A stretch of DNA of 64,000 nt from contig NZ_JASCXI010000002.1 in assembly GCF_030271515.1 (NCBI RefSeq), positions 124,001 to 188,000 of the forward strand, read 5' to 3'. Both the position numbers and the translations under genes were made by a program. The DNA is from Erythrobacter oryzae (GTDB lineage Bacteria; Pseudomonadota; Alphaproteobacteria; Sphingomonadales; Sphingomonadaceae). Shown here piece by piece: positions 26,181-36,429 of the stretch. The notes under the pieces are model-generated. The model was not told the DNA's origin and did not search any database. It saw nothing but the letters and a program-made list of their open reading frames with translations. Every line of letters begins with the position of its first letter. Positions within the stretch are counted from its first letter, which is position 1.

Positions 26181-27137
26181 ATGCGCGTTCTCCTCACCGG
26201 ATCCTCGGGCTGGCTCGGCCGCTTTCTAGCGCCGCTGCTGGCGAACGCAGGGCACGAGGTGACCGGGCTCGACATTGCTCCAGGGCTTCACACCGATGTG
26301 CTTGGGAGCGTCGCCGATGCGGGTCTGATCGAACGGCTGTTCGCCGAACGCGGCTTCGCGGCGGTGGTCCACGCGGGCGCGCTGCACAAGCCCGACATTG
26401 TCCGCTACCCCGCGAGCGCCTTCATCGACGTCAACCTCACCGGCACCCTGAACCTGCTCGAGGCGGCGGTGCGGCACGGGGCGGGGCGGTTCGTCTTCAC
26501 CTCCACCACCTCGCTGATGATCACCCGCGCGATCCGCGACGAGGTGGCGGCAGAGGCGGTGTGGCTCGACGAGGCCAGCGGGCCTTTGCAGCCGCGCAAC
26601 ATCTACGGCGTCACCAAGCGCGCGGCCGAGGAACTGTGCCGCCTGTGGCACGATGTCCACGGATTGCCGGTGATCGCCCTCAGGGTCTCGCGCTTCTTCC
26701 CCGAGGACGACGACACCCACGCCGTTCCCGCGGGCGAGAACCTCAAGGCGAACGAGTTCCTGAACCGCCGCCTGACGGTGGAGGACTGCGCCGCCGCGCA
26801 TATCGCCGCGCTCGACGCCGCGCCGCGGGTGGGCTGGGGCGTCTATGTGGTGAGCGCCCCGCCGCCTTTCACACCCGCCGATGCCGCGCGGCTGAAGACG
26901 GACGCGGCGGGGCTGATCGCGGAACGCTTTCCCGAGGCGCCTGCGCTCTACGCCGCGCGCGGCTGGGTGCTGCCGCAGAGCATCGGGCGGGTCTACGACC
27001 CCTCGGCCATCGAGCGCGATCTGGGCTTCCGCTGCCAGACCGACTTCGCGGCGGTGCTGGCGGCTCTGCGCGAGGGGCGCGCAATGCCCTTCACCCATGA
27101 TCCGGGCTATGTGCCGCCCAAGGAACTGGGGCGCTAA
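26181..27137 (+). CDS. NAD-dependent epimerase/dehydratase (extended SDR)
   Basis: 318 residues. The Rossmann glycine motif is at the very start (LLTGSSGWLGRFL), VVHAGALHKPDI follows beta-4, FTSTTS holds the active Ser/Thr and the catalytic YxxxK is IYGVTK. ALRVSRFFPEDDD and the C-terminal half make the substrate domain. Extended SDRs usually act on sugar nucleotides. No sugar or polysaccharide genes are near, so the substrate cannot be named. It appears to be a single-gene unit. Confidence 0.85.
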   Translation: MRVLLTGSSGWLGRFLAPLLANAGHEVTGLDIAPGLHTDVLGSVADAGLIERLFAERGFAAVVHAGALHKPDIVRYPASAFIDVNLTGTLNLLEAAVRHGAGRFVFTSTTSLMITRAIRDEVAAEAVWLDEASGPLQPRNIYGVTKRAAEELCRLWHDVHGLPVIALRVSRFFPEDDDTHAVPAGENLKANEFLNRRLTVEDCAAAHIAALDAAPRVGWGVYVVSAPPPFTPADAARLKTDAAGLIAERFPEAPALYAARGWVLPQSIGRVYDPSAIERDLGFRCQTDFAAVLAALREGRAMPFTHDPGYVPPKELGR

Positions 27138-27186
27138 GACCACCCAATTTTGCCGTTGCACAGGAAATGCCTGACCTCCTGCGCCG

Positions 27187-27221
27187 TTGGCTCAAGCGAA
27201 TATCTGTTGTGTAAACGCAAC
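27187..27221 (+). promoter_or_regulatory. promoter and operator of the XRE regulator gene
   Basis: TTGGCT (27187-27192) and TGTAAA (27210-27215) are 17 bp apart and look like -35/-10. The imperfect palindrome GTTGTGTAAACGCAAC (27206-27221, half-sites GTTGYGT) covers the -10. This is what an autoregulating XRE repressor would use. Confidence 0.5.
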
Positions 27222-27241
27222 GAATCGCATATCAGGGCTGC

Positions 27242-27487
27242 ATGACGAGGGAAATCCACAATCGAATCGCCATGTTCCGGGCCGATGCGGGGATGACCCG
27301 CCGCGAGCTGGCCGAAGCCGTCGGGGTCAACCCCCAGACCATCGGCTTCCTCGAGCGCGGCGATTACAAGCCCAGCCTGGAACTGGCGATGTCGCTTGCC
27401 GAAGTGTTCGGCGTGAGCGTGGAACTGCTGTTCTCGTTCGAGCCGTTCCCCTCGCTCTCGCAAGCTTTGCAGAAGGGACGCGAATGA
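27242..27487 (+). CDS. small XRE-family transcriptional regulator
   Basis: 81 residues, essentially one helix-turn-helix: MFRADAGMTRRELAEAVGVNPQTIGFLERGDYKPSLELAMSLAEVF in 5-helix Cro/C1 form. A short tail, FSFEPFPSLSQALQKGRE, ends in the start codon of the next gene (ATGA). The pairing with a small polytopic membrane protein is a frequent two-gene module in proteobacteria, in which the regulator may sense the membrane partner. That link is inferred. Confidence 0.9.
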   Translation: MTREIHNRIAMFRADAGMTRRELAEAVGVNPQTIGFLERGDYKPSLELAMSLAEVFGVSVELLFSFEPFPSLSQALQKGRE

Positions 27488-27987
27488 TGGCTTACGAAGG
27501 AAACAAGGTGTCGGAGCGGCTCGACCGGCTGGCGATTGCGGGGCTCGGCACCAATGCCGAAAGCGGGTTATCGCCGCGCCTGTCGATCCTTGCCAATCTG
27601 GTGTTCATGGCCGCAGGCATTGCGGGGCTGGTGCTGTGCGCGCAAGGCGACGTCGGTCCCGGCATCGTGTTCGGAGCGATGTTTGGTGCAGGCACGCACT
27701 CGGTGATCGTCGAGTATCGCAAGCGCGGCAATGCGCCGCTTGACGAGCGCGAGCGGGCGATCTTCTGGAAGGCTATGGCGATTGGCGCTCTCGTGCCGAG
27801 CGTATTGGCGGCCTTGTGGGCGCTGTTTCTGGCGTCGTTTGCCGATCAGGGCATGTGGTACCCCGACAGGCCCGAAGAATGGCGGGCGGCCGGGTTCTTC
27901 CTTTTGGGGCTGACCAGTCAGATCTCCAACATCGCGAGCGCGTGGATGACGCCGGCCTATGCCGCCGAGCTGCTCGACGACGAGTGA
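27484..27987 (+). CDS. four-helix membrane protein paired with the XRE regulator
   Basis: 167 residues. Hydrophobic segments lie at about 30-52 (SILANLVFMAAGIAGLVLCA), 57-73, 95-120 (AMAIGALVPSVLAALWALFL) and 136-155. A charged loop, EYRKRGNAPLDERERAIF, faces one side. There is no known catalytic motif. It starts at the first of two adjacent ATGs, overlapping the regulator stop by 4 bp. It is probably co-regulated with the XRE protein. Confidence 0.8.
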   Translation: MMAYEGNKVSERLDRLAIAGLGTNAESGLSPRLSILANLVFMAAGIAGLVLCAQGDVGPGIVFGAMFGAGTHSVIVEYRKRGNAPLDERERAIFWKAMAIGALVPSVLAALWALFLASFADQGMWYPDRPEEWRAAGFFLLGLTSQISNIASAWMTPAYAAELLDDE

Positions 27988-28028
27988 CACAACCTCATCC
28001 GGAGATGGAAAATCTCGAAGGGACGCAG

Positions 28029-28245
28029 ATGATGGGATATAGAAGGAACATGGCCGCCAATTGGAAGCACATTGGCGCGAACGCAGCGCTGATGCTGGTT
28101 GCGACGGCCGGGATGATCGCTGCGGCAAGGGGCGTTCCCCTCGGCACTCGGGTTCTTTCTTCTTGGCCTGATGATGCAGGTCAAGAACCTCACGGTTGCC
28201 GTGACCACGCCGCCCTATGAGGTGGAGGTCGACGAGGTGCACTGA
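28029..28245 (+). pseudogene. frameshifted small two-helix membrane protein gene
   Basis: An ATG at 28029 opens MMGYRRNMAANWKHIGANAA and a first hydrophobic helix (LMLVATAGMIAAARG). At about 28129-28140 (GGGG...CCCC) the good reading moves by one base. The +1 frame then gives FPSALGFFLLGLMMQVKNLTV, a second membrane helix, and VTTPPYEVEVDEVH with a TGA at 28243-28245. Removing one base makes a continuous 71-residue protein. The original frame instead ends at 28220 with an unconvincing tail. Either a real frameshift or a sequencing error in a homopolymer. It sits 41 bp after the XRE/membrane pair. Confidence 0.6.
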
Positions 28246-28258
28246 GCCGCTGAGCCGC

Positions 28259-29329
28259 TTAGCCCACTTGCCCCCGGTGCAGCAGCTTGTGGTCGGCCAG
28301 CACCAGCGCCATCATCGCCTCGACCACCGGGGTGCCACGGATGCCCACACACGGATCGTGGCGGCCCTTGGTGACCACCTCGACCGCCTCGCCCGCAGAG
28401 TTGATCGATTCCACCGGCGTCAGGATCGAGGAGGTCGGCTTGAACGCTACGCGGCACACCACCGGCTGCCCGGTCGAGATGCCCCCCGCTGTGCCGCCCG
28501 CGTGGTTGGCGAGGAACTCGGGCTTGCCGCCCTCGCCGGGGCGCATCCGGTCGGCGTTTTCCTCGCCCGAGAGGCGCGCGGCTTCGAAGCCGTCGCCGAT
28601 CTCGACGCCCTTGACCGCATTGATGCTCATCATCGCGGCGGCGAGGTCGCTGTCGAGCTTGGCATAGATCGGCGCACCCCAGCCGGCGGGGACTCCGGTC
28701 GCGACGCATTCGACGATCGCGCCCAATGACGATCCGGCCTTGCGCGCGGCATCGACCTTCTCCTCCCAGCGCTTCGCCGCAGCGGCGTCGGGGCAGAAGA
28801 AGGGGTTGTTGGCGATTTCGGCTGCATCGAAATTCGCCATGTCGATCCGGTCGCCGCCCAGCTCGCACACATAGGCGGTGATGGTGACCTCGGGGATCAC
28901 CAGCCGCGCCACTGCGCCCGCCGCCACCCGCGCCGCGGTCTCGCGCGCGCTCGACCGCCCGCCGCCGCGATAGTCGCGGATGCCGTATTTCGCGTCATAG
29001 GCGTAGTCGGCATGGCCCGGGCGATAGCGTTGGGCGATCTCGCTGTAGTCTTTCGAGCGCTGATCGGTGTTCTCGATATGCAGCGCGATCGGCGTGCCGG
29101 TGGTGCGCCCCTCGAACACCCCCGACAGGATGCGCACGATGTCATCCTCGCGCCGCTGGGTCGTGAAGCGGCTGGTGCCGGGCTTCCTCGCATCCATGAA
29201 AGGCTGGATGAATTCCTCGGAAATGGCGAGCCCCGGCGGGCACCCGTCGACGACCGCGCCCAATGCGGGCCCGTGGCTCTCTCCCCAGGTGGTGAAGCGC
29301 AAGACGCGCCCGAAGGTGTTCCAGCTCAT
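28259..29329 (-). CDS. aroC: chorismate synthase
   Basis: 356 residues. This FMN-dependent enzyme converts EPSP to chorismate, the last shikimate-pathway step. It carries [23 protein letters not shown] at the N-terminus, [29 protein letters not shown] in the centre and [16 protein letters not shown] near the C-terminus (signatures 1-3). The ATG at 29329 fits the invariant MSxNTFG start. It is divergent from ruvA across 78 bp. Confidence 0.97.
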   Translation of the reverse strand: MSWNTFGRVLRFTTWGESHGPALGAVVDGCPPGLAISEEFIQPFMDARKPGTSRFTTQRREDDIVRILSGVFEGRTTGTPIALHIENTDQRSKDYSEIAQRYRPGHADYAYDAKYGIRDYRGGGRSSARETAARVAAGAVARLVIPEVTITAYVCELGGDRIDMANFDAAEIANNPFFCPDAAAAKRWEEKVDAARKAGSSLGAIVECVATGVPAGWGAPIYAKLDSDLAAAMMSINAVKGVEIGDGFEAARLSGEENADRMRPGEGGKPEFLANHAGGTAGGISTGQPVVCRVAFKPTSSILTPVESINSAGEAVEVVTKGRHDPCVGIRGTPVVEAMMALVLADHKLLHRGQVG

Positions 29330-29407
29330 GCGTCGCCCTCTGGCGCAAGTGTGGGCATCTGTCCATAAAGGCTGGACGCTGGGCGGGCCTTCCTTCAGGA
29401 ACAAACC

Positions 29408-30016
29408 ATGATTGCAAAGCTCTCAGGCAGACTGGACGCGACCGGCGAGGACTGGGCGATCGTCGACGTCGGCGGGGTGGGCTACCTTGTTCACTGCTCC
29501 AGCCGCACGCTCGCCGCGCTGGGCGAGGTGGGAGAGGCCTGCACCGTCCACACCGAATTGCAGGTGAGCGAGAACGACATGCGCCTGTTGGGTTTCGCGG
29601 AAAGCTCCGAGCGTGACTGGTTCCGGCTGCTGACCGGCGTGCAGGGGGTGGGGAGCAAGGTCGGCCTCGCGATCCTCTCCGCGCTCTCGACCGGAGAACT
29701 GCGCGAGGCTTGCGGGAGGGGCGACGCGGCGATGGTGGCCCGCGCGCAAGGTGTGGGGCCGAAGCTGGCGGGCAGGATCGTCAACGAGCTCAAGGATAAG
29801 GCGGGCGCGATGCCGGGCGGCTCGGGTGGCTTTGCGGCTGGCGTGGCGGCCGCCCCGGCGGGCAGCAAGGGTGCGGACGCGGCGAGCGCCCTAGAAAACC
29901 TCGGGTTCAAGCCTGCTGTCGCGGCGCAGGCCGTCGCGCGGGCGCTCGAGGAACTGGGCGAGGGCGCGAGCGAGGGCGACCTGATCCGCGTGGCGCTGAA
30001 GAAGGCGGCGGGGTGA
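29408..30016 (+). CDS. ruvA: Holliday junction branch migration protein RuvA
   Basis: 202 residues: an OB fold ([28 protein letters not shown]), a tandem helix-hairpin-helix ([37 protein letters not shown]) and the C-terminal domain III ([20 protein letters not shown]) that contacts RuvB. It binds four-way junctions and loads RuvB. ruvB normally follows directly; here a GIY-YIG unit occupies the 430-bp gap. No alphaproteobacterial SOS box (GTTC-N7-GTTC) was seen upstream. Confidence 0.97.
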   Translation: MIAKLSGRLDATGEDWAIVDVGGVGYLVHCSSRTLAALGEVGEACTVHTELQVSENDMRLLGFAESSERDWFRLLTGVQGVGSKVGLAILSALSTGELREACGRGDAAMVARAQGVGPKLAGRIVNELKDKAGAMPGGSGGFAAGVAAAPAGSKGADAASALENLGFKPAVAAQAVARALEELGEGASEGDLIRVALKKAAG

Positions 30017-30032
30017 TGAACGCCACCTCCCT

Positions 30033-30437
30033 CCGTCATCCTGAACTTGTTTCAGGATCCATCAGGCCTTCCGCGTGGATCTACCGGCGCAAACCCCAGC
30101 CCGACCGCCAGATCATGCCAATCGGGGTTCTCGCTCTCGATAAGGTTGATCTTCCACTGCCGGTGCCAGCGCTTCAGCTGCTTCTCGCGCAGGATCGCGC
30201 CTTCCATGTCGCCGAACAGCTCGTAGCGGACGAGACAGTGAACCTTGTAGCGGCGGGTGAAGCCGGGGACGACGCCGTTCCGATGTTGCCACAGCCTGCC
30301 GATCATATCGCTGGTTACGCCGATGTAGAGCGTGCCGTGCCGCTGGCTGGCGAGGATGTAGACGCATGGTTGGCGCTCTTGTCGCATAGTGCTGAGAGTG
30401 ACCCACGATGGATGCTGAAACAAGTTCAGCATGACGG
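30033..30437. mobile_element. 405-bp GIY-YIG unit bounded by inverted hairpin repeats, inserted between ruvA and ruvB
   Basis: The outer ends are CCGTCAT (30033-30039) and ATGACGG (30431-30437). The 30-nt ends are inverse copies with only two differences. Each end is itself a hairpin: ATCCTGAA/TTCAGGAT on the left (30038-30058) and ATGCTGAA/TTCAGCAT on the right (30412-30432). The two differences are a compensated pair. The only gene inside is a GIY-YIG nuclease. By my count 30121-30180 is 35/60 G+C, lower than nearby genes. This is an element-like structure; mobility itself is inference. Confidence 0.65.
30052..30387 (-). CDS. single-domain GIY-YIG endonuclease
   Basis: 111 residues (YhbQ/UvrC-N-like). 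The motif reads VYIL...GTLYIGVT, the catalytic arginine is in IGRLWQHR and the metal-binding glutamate is in AILREKQLKRW. The ATG at 30387 (MRQERQPCVYIL) is chosen because the longer reading to 30447 runs through the right terminal hairpin. The stop lies inside the left hairpin. It is antisense to ruvA and ruvB. Stand-alone GIY-YIG proteins flanked by palindromes suggest a nuclease that acts on those palindromes, as Y1 RAYT transposases do for REP sequences. That analogy is inference. Confidence 0.85.
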   Translation of the reverse strand: MRQERQPCVYILASQRHGTLYIGVTSDMIGRLWQHRNGVVPGFTRRYKVHCLVRYELFGDMEGAILREKQLKRWHRQWKINLIESENPDWHDLAVGLGFAPVDPRGRPDGS

Positions 30438-30446
30438 GGGTGTGCA

Positions 30447-31478
30447 ATGAACGACCCCCCCCTCCACTCCCCCACCCGCCAGCCCGGCGACCCGGACGCG
30501 GCCCTCCGCCCGCGCCGCCTCGCGGAATTCGTCGGGCAGGAGGCGGCCAAGGGGAACCTTGCCGTCTTCATCGCCGCTGCCCGCGCCAGAGGCGAGGCGA
30601 TGGATCATACCTTGTTCTTCGGGCCGCCGGGCCTCGGCAAGACCACGCTGGCGCAGATCATCGCGGGCGAGCTGGGCGTGGGCTTCCGCGCCACCAGCGG
30701 CCCCGTCATCGCCAAGGCGGGCGACCTTGCCGCGCTGCTCACCAATCTCGAACCGCATGATGTGCTGTTCATCGACGAAATCCACCGCCTCTCTCCGCAA
30801 GTCGAGGAAGTGCTCTACCCGGCGATGGAGGACCGCGCGCTTGACCTCATCATCGGGGAGGGGCCCTCGGCGCGCAGCGTGCGGATCGACCTGCCGCCCT
30901 TCACGCTGATCGGGGCGACCACCCGGCAGGGCCTGCTGACCACGCCTTTGCGCGACCGCTTCGGCATCCCCGTCAGGCTCAACTTCTACACCCACGAGGA
31001 GCTGGAGCGCGTCGTCACCCGTGCGGCGGGGCTCATGGGCCTCGCCATTGCGCCCGACGGGGCGCACGAGATCGCCCGCCGTTCGCGCGGGACGCCGCGT
31101 GTCGCTGGACGGCTGCTGCGGCGCGTGCGCGACTTCGCCGATGTCGCGGGGAGCAGCACCGTCACCCGCGCGGTCGCGGACGAGGCTCTGACCCGGCTCG
31201 AGATCGACCGCCTCGGGCTCGACCTGATGGACCGCCGCTACCTCACCATGATCGCGACCATCTACAAGGGCGGGCCGGTCGGGATCGAGACGCTGGCGGC
31301 GGGCCTCGCCGAGCCGCGCGATACGGTGGAGGAGGTGGTCGAGCCCTATCTGATCCAGCTTGGTCTGGTGGCGCGCACCGCACGCGGCCGCGTGCTCAAC
31401 GATGCCGGATGGGCGCATCTCGAGCTTCAGCCGCCCAAAGAATCACCCCCAAGTCAGGCCGGACTGTTCGAAGACTGA
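30447..31478 (+). CDS. ruvB: Holliday junction branch migration ATPase RuvB
   Basis: 343 residues, normal length. Walker A is [14 protein letters not shown], Walker B is LFIDEIHRL, sensor 1 is [11 protein letters not shown] with the arginine finger in PLRDRFG, and the C-terminal winged helix is present ([25 protein letters not shown]). The ring motor works with RuvA to move Holliday junctions. It is separated from ruvA by the GIY-YIG unit, and a GGGGGT site contributed by the repeat edge precedes its ATG. Confidence 0.97.
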   Translation: MNDPPLHSPTRQPGDPDAALRPRRLAEFVGQEAAKGNLAVFIAAARARGEAMDHTLFFGPPGLGKTTLAQIIAGELGVGFRATSGPVIAKAGDLAALLTNLEPHDVLFIDEIHRLSPQVEEVLYPAMEDRALDLIIGEGPSARSVRIDLPPFTLIGATTRQGLLTTPLRDRFGIPVRLNFYTHEELERVVTRAAGLMGLAIAPDGAHEIARRSRGTPRVAGRLLRRVRDFADVAGSSTVTRAVADEALTRLEIDRLGLDLMDRRYLTMIATIYKGGPVGIETLAAGLAEPRDTVEEVVEPYLIQLGLVARTARGRVLNDAGWAHLELQPPKESPPSQAGLFED

Positions 31479-31718
31479 GTCGCGCCCCACTACGGGCCTG
31501 CGCGTTAACCATTCGCCTAACGCGGCCCCCGTTTTCGGTGCCAGTTCGGGACAGGCCCCCCGAAATCAAGCGATTCCGCGGCGATTCCGGCGCGTTCGGG
31601 GCCCGCTGCTTGGTTAACCCGATTGCCCCTCGCCGCCATCTGACATCAATAGAAGGCTGGATTTGGGGGAATTGCGGACAAGCCGCAGCCACCCCGCAAG
31701 CAAACAGGGTAAACGACC

Positions 31719-33065
31719 ATGTCGCTCAAACTGGCCATCGCGAAACTCTCTGCCGCAGCGGCAGGTGTCGCATTGTTGCAAGGTGGTGCAGTGCGCATGG
31801 CCGAGCCGATGAACACCGAAGCGCCCGACTTTGCGACCAACATCGACGGGAAGCTGATCGAGGTCGATCCGGTCACCGGGGCGCGCTACATCAAGTCGCG
31901 CGAGCGGATCATCACCGTGCCCGAGGAGCGGCGCCGCCGCATCGTCGAGCGCACCGTCGAGTGCCAGCCGGTCGGGGCGGCCGGCAGCGCGGCGAGCATG
32001 CCGGCGGGCACGGTCCAGGCCTATTATGACGCGGCGCAGTGCCCGCCGATCGAGCAGGTCGCCTACATGCCCGCGCCGCTTCCGCCGCTTCCGCCGATTT
32101 CGGGCGGCGGCGGGCCGGGTGGCGGCTGGGGCGGCGGCTTCGGAGGCGGTTTCGGCGGCGGCTTCGGCTTCGGCGGCGGATTCTTCGGCGGCTTCTTCGG
32201 CGGCGGCGGGTCTTCGTCAGGCGACGTTTCGGTCTCGACCACCACTTCGACCTCGACCTCGGGTGGCAGCAGCGGCACCACCAGCAGCAGTGGCTCGAGC
32301 GGCATCGTGATCGATATCGACATCGACAATTCGACCTCGACGACCTCGTCCTCGGGCACGCTGACCTCGACCACCACCTCGTCCTCGGGCGTGGTGACCT
32401 CGTCCACCGGGCAGGTGTCGAGCAGCACGGGCCAGGTCTCGAGCAGCACCGGCGCGGTCACCAGCAGCACGGGCGCAGTGTCGAGCACCAGCACTTCGGG
32501 CAATGTCTCGTCTTCGACCGGCGCGGTGTCGAGCTCGTCGGGCAATGTCAGCTCCTCGGGCAACGTCAGTTCCTCGACCGGGGCGGTCAGCAGCTCGTCG
32601 TCGTCCTCCTCCTCGTCCTCGTCGAGCTCCTCGTCCTCGTCGTCTTCCTCCTCGTCGTCCTCGGGCGGCAGCAGCGGGAAGCCGGGCGGCAGCTCGGGCT
32701 CCTCGGGCAGCAGCAGCGGCAGCAGCTCGTCCTCGTCGTCGGGCAGCAGCAGCTCCTCCTCGGGCGGGGCGACCAGCGGCGGGTCTTCGGGTGACATGAC
32801 CAGCAGCACCAGCAGCTCGTCGTCGTCCTCGTCGTCGTCTTCCTCGTCCTCGAGCAGCAGCGGTTCGTCGGGTTCGTCCGGCAGCAGCGGGTCTTCGGGG
32901 TCGAGCTCCTCGTCGAGCAGCAGCAGCAGCTCCTCGTCGTCCTCGTCTTCGTCGAGCAGCAGCAGCGGTTCTTCGGGTGGCCATGATGTGCCCGCCCCGC
33001 CGATGACGATCCTGTTCGGCCTCGCAGCCGCCGCGGTTCTCGGGCGCCGCAAGTTCCTCGGCTGA
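31719..33065 (+). CDS. serine-rich surface protein with PEP-CTERM-like (VPAPP) sorting tail
   Basis: 448 residues. The signal peptide is MSLKLAIAKLSAAAAGVALL. A short conserved N-terminal region with two cysteines (VECQPVG, AAQCPPI) is followed by a Gly/Phe-rich stretch (about 128-163). Residues about 164-422 are almost only Ser with Gly and Thr, including runs of more than 15 Ser coded by mixed AGC/TCG/TCC codons. The tail DVPAPPMTILFGLAAAAVLG plus RRKFLG matches a VPxPP motif, hydrophobic helix and basic end recognised by exosortase. It is probably exported and glycosylated. Repeat number may vary between strains. A strong terminator follows. Confidence 0.8.
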   Translation: MSLKLAIAKLSAAAAGVALLQGGAVRMAEPMNTEAPDFATNIDGKLIEVDPVTGARYIKSRERIITVPEERRRRIVERTVECQPVGAAGSAASMPAGTVQAYYDAAQCPPIEQVAYMPAPLPPLPPISGGGGPGGGWGGGFGGGFGGGFGFGGGFFGGFFGGGGSSSGDVSVSTTTSTSTSGGSSGTTSSSGSSGIVIDIDIDNSTSTTSSSGTLTSTTTSSSGVVTSSTGQVSSSTGQVSSSTGAVTSSTGAVSSTSTSGNVSSSTGAVSSSSGNVSSSGNVSSSTGAVSSSSSSSSSSSSSSSSSSSSSSSSSGGSSGKPGGSSGSSGSSSGSSSSSSSGSSSSSSGGATSGGSSGDMTSSTSSSSSSSSSSSSSSSSSGSSGSSGSSGSSGSSSSSSSSSSSSSSSSSSSSSSGSSGGHDVPAPPMTILFGLAAAAVLGRRKFLG

Positions 33066-33091
33066 GGCCAGAGCACAAACGCAAACCAGAA

Positions 33092-33119
33092 AGGGCGGCC
33101 TTGCGGGGCCGCCCTTTTT
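33092..33119 (+). terminator. Rho-independent terminator after the serine-rich gene
   Basis: AGGGCGGCC (33092-33100) pairs with GGCCGCCCT (33107-33115) and TTTTT ends the run. It also lies at the 3' side of the convergent rhodanese gene. Confidence 0.88.
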
Positions 33120-33136
33120 CGTTGGGTTTGCGAGGC

Positions 33137-33631
33137 TTACTCGGGTTTCTCGACCGGCTGTCCGGCGGCCTGCCAGGCGAGGATCCCGCCCTCCAGATGC
33201 TCCACCGGCTTGCCGGTCGCGGCGGCGAGTTTCTCGCCGGCCATGCCCGAACGGCGGCCCGAGCGGCAATAGAGCACCACCTCGCGCCCGTCGCTGAGAT
33301 CGAGCTTGGCGGGATCGAAACGGTCGAGCGCGATATGCTCGGCGCCCGGGATCACGCCCTCGGCCACCTCTTCGTCGGTGCGCACGTCGATCAGGCGGAC
33401 ATTGCCCGCCGCGATCTTGGCGGCGAGTTCCTCGGGCGTGAGCGGCACCAGCGCAGAGCGCTCGGGTGCCGCCTCGGCCTCGCCCGCGGTTCCGGCGAAG
33501 GCCAGTTCGAAGCCGAGGGGCACCGACGGCGCGTCGCGCTTGCCCTTCGATCCGCCCGCATCGTCCCCGCAGGCCGACAGGGCCAGCAGCAGGGCGGGGG
33601 CGAGAAGAAGGGCGGCGCGACCGGGTCTCAT
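33137..33631 (-). CDS. rhodanese-domain lipoprotein
   Basis: 164 residues. MRPGRAALLLAPALLLALSAC is a lipoprotein signal with lipobox LSAC, so the protein is anchored in the envelope. One rhodanese domain follows: NVRLIDVRTDEEVAEGVIPGA, then the active cysteine loop VVLYCRSGRRSG and GGILAWQAAGQPV. It is a possible sulfurtransferase or persulfide carrier. It starts 8 bp after the acnA stop on the same strand, with an AGGAG site. The functional link to aconitase (Fe-S repair or sulfide handling) is only suggested by position. Confidence 0.88.
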   Translation of the reverse strand: MRPGRAALLLAPALLLALSACGDDAGGSKGKRDAPSVPLGFELAFAGTAGEAEAAPERSALVPLTPEELAAKIAAGNVRLIDVRTDEEVAEGVIPGAEHIALDRFDPAKLDLSDGREVVLYCRSGRRSGMAGEKLAAATGKPVEHLEGGILAWQAAGQPVEKPE

Positions 33632-33639
33632 GCCTCTCC

Positions 33640-36312
<2,673 letters not shown>

Positions 36313-36429
36313 GGGAGGTTCCGTCCTTTCGATTGGCCCGCCCCCGATCCACCAAGGGCGCGGTTTTCGACGCCGCTCCTGCGCGCCCTCGCGCGCGAGG
36401 TCAAGGGGGGTTCCCCTAGGGCAATAGTC

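Noticed and set aside
29330..29407. SOS box upstream of ruvA
   Set aside because: No GTTC-N7-GTTC or close variant was found in the aroC-ruvA gap.
30017..30446. IS element or integron at the ruvA-ruvB gap
   Set aside because: No DDE, HUH or tyrosine recombinase; the only gene is a GIY-YIG nuclease and no target-site duplication was evident.
31479..31718. Small genes between ruvB and the serine-rich gene
   Set aside because: Open frames here have no ribosome-binding site or coding character; the gap likely holds only the downstream promoter.
32209..32985. Tandem triplet repeats considered as CRISPR or a microsatellite array
   Set aside because: No repeat-spacer regularity; the repeat lies in frame in a coding region and codons are mixed.
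32063..33076. Minus-strand frame rich in Asp/Glu/Leu over the polyserine gene
   Set aside because: It is the mechanical complement of AGC/TCG/TCC serine codons. The plus-strand product has a signal peptide and sorting tail.
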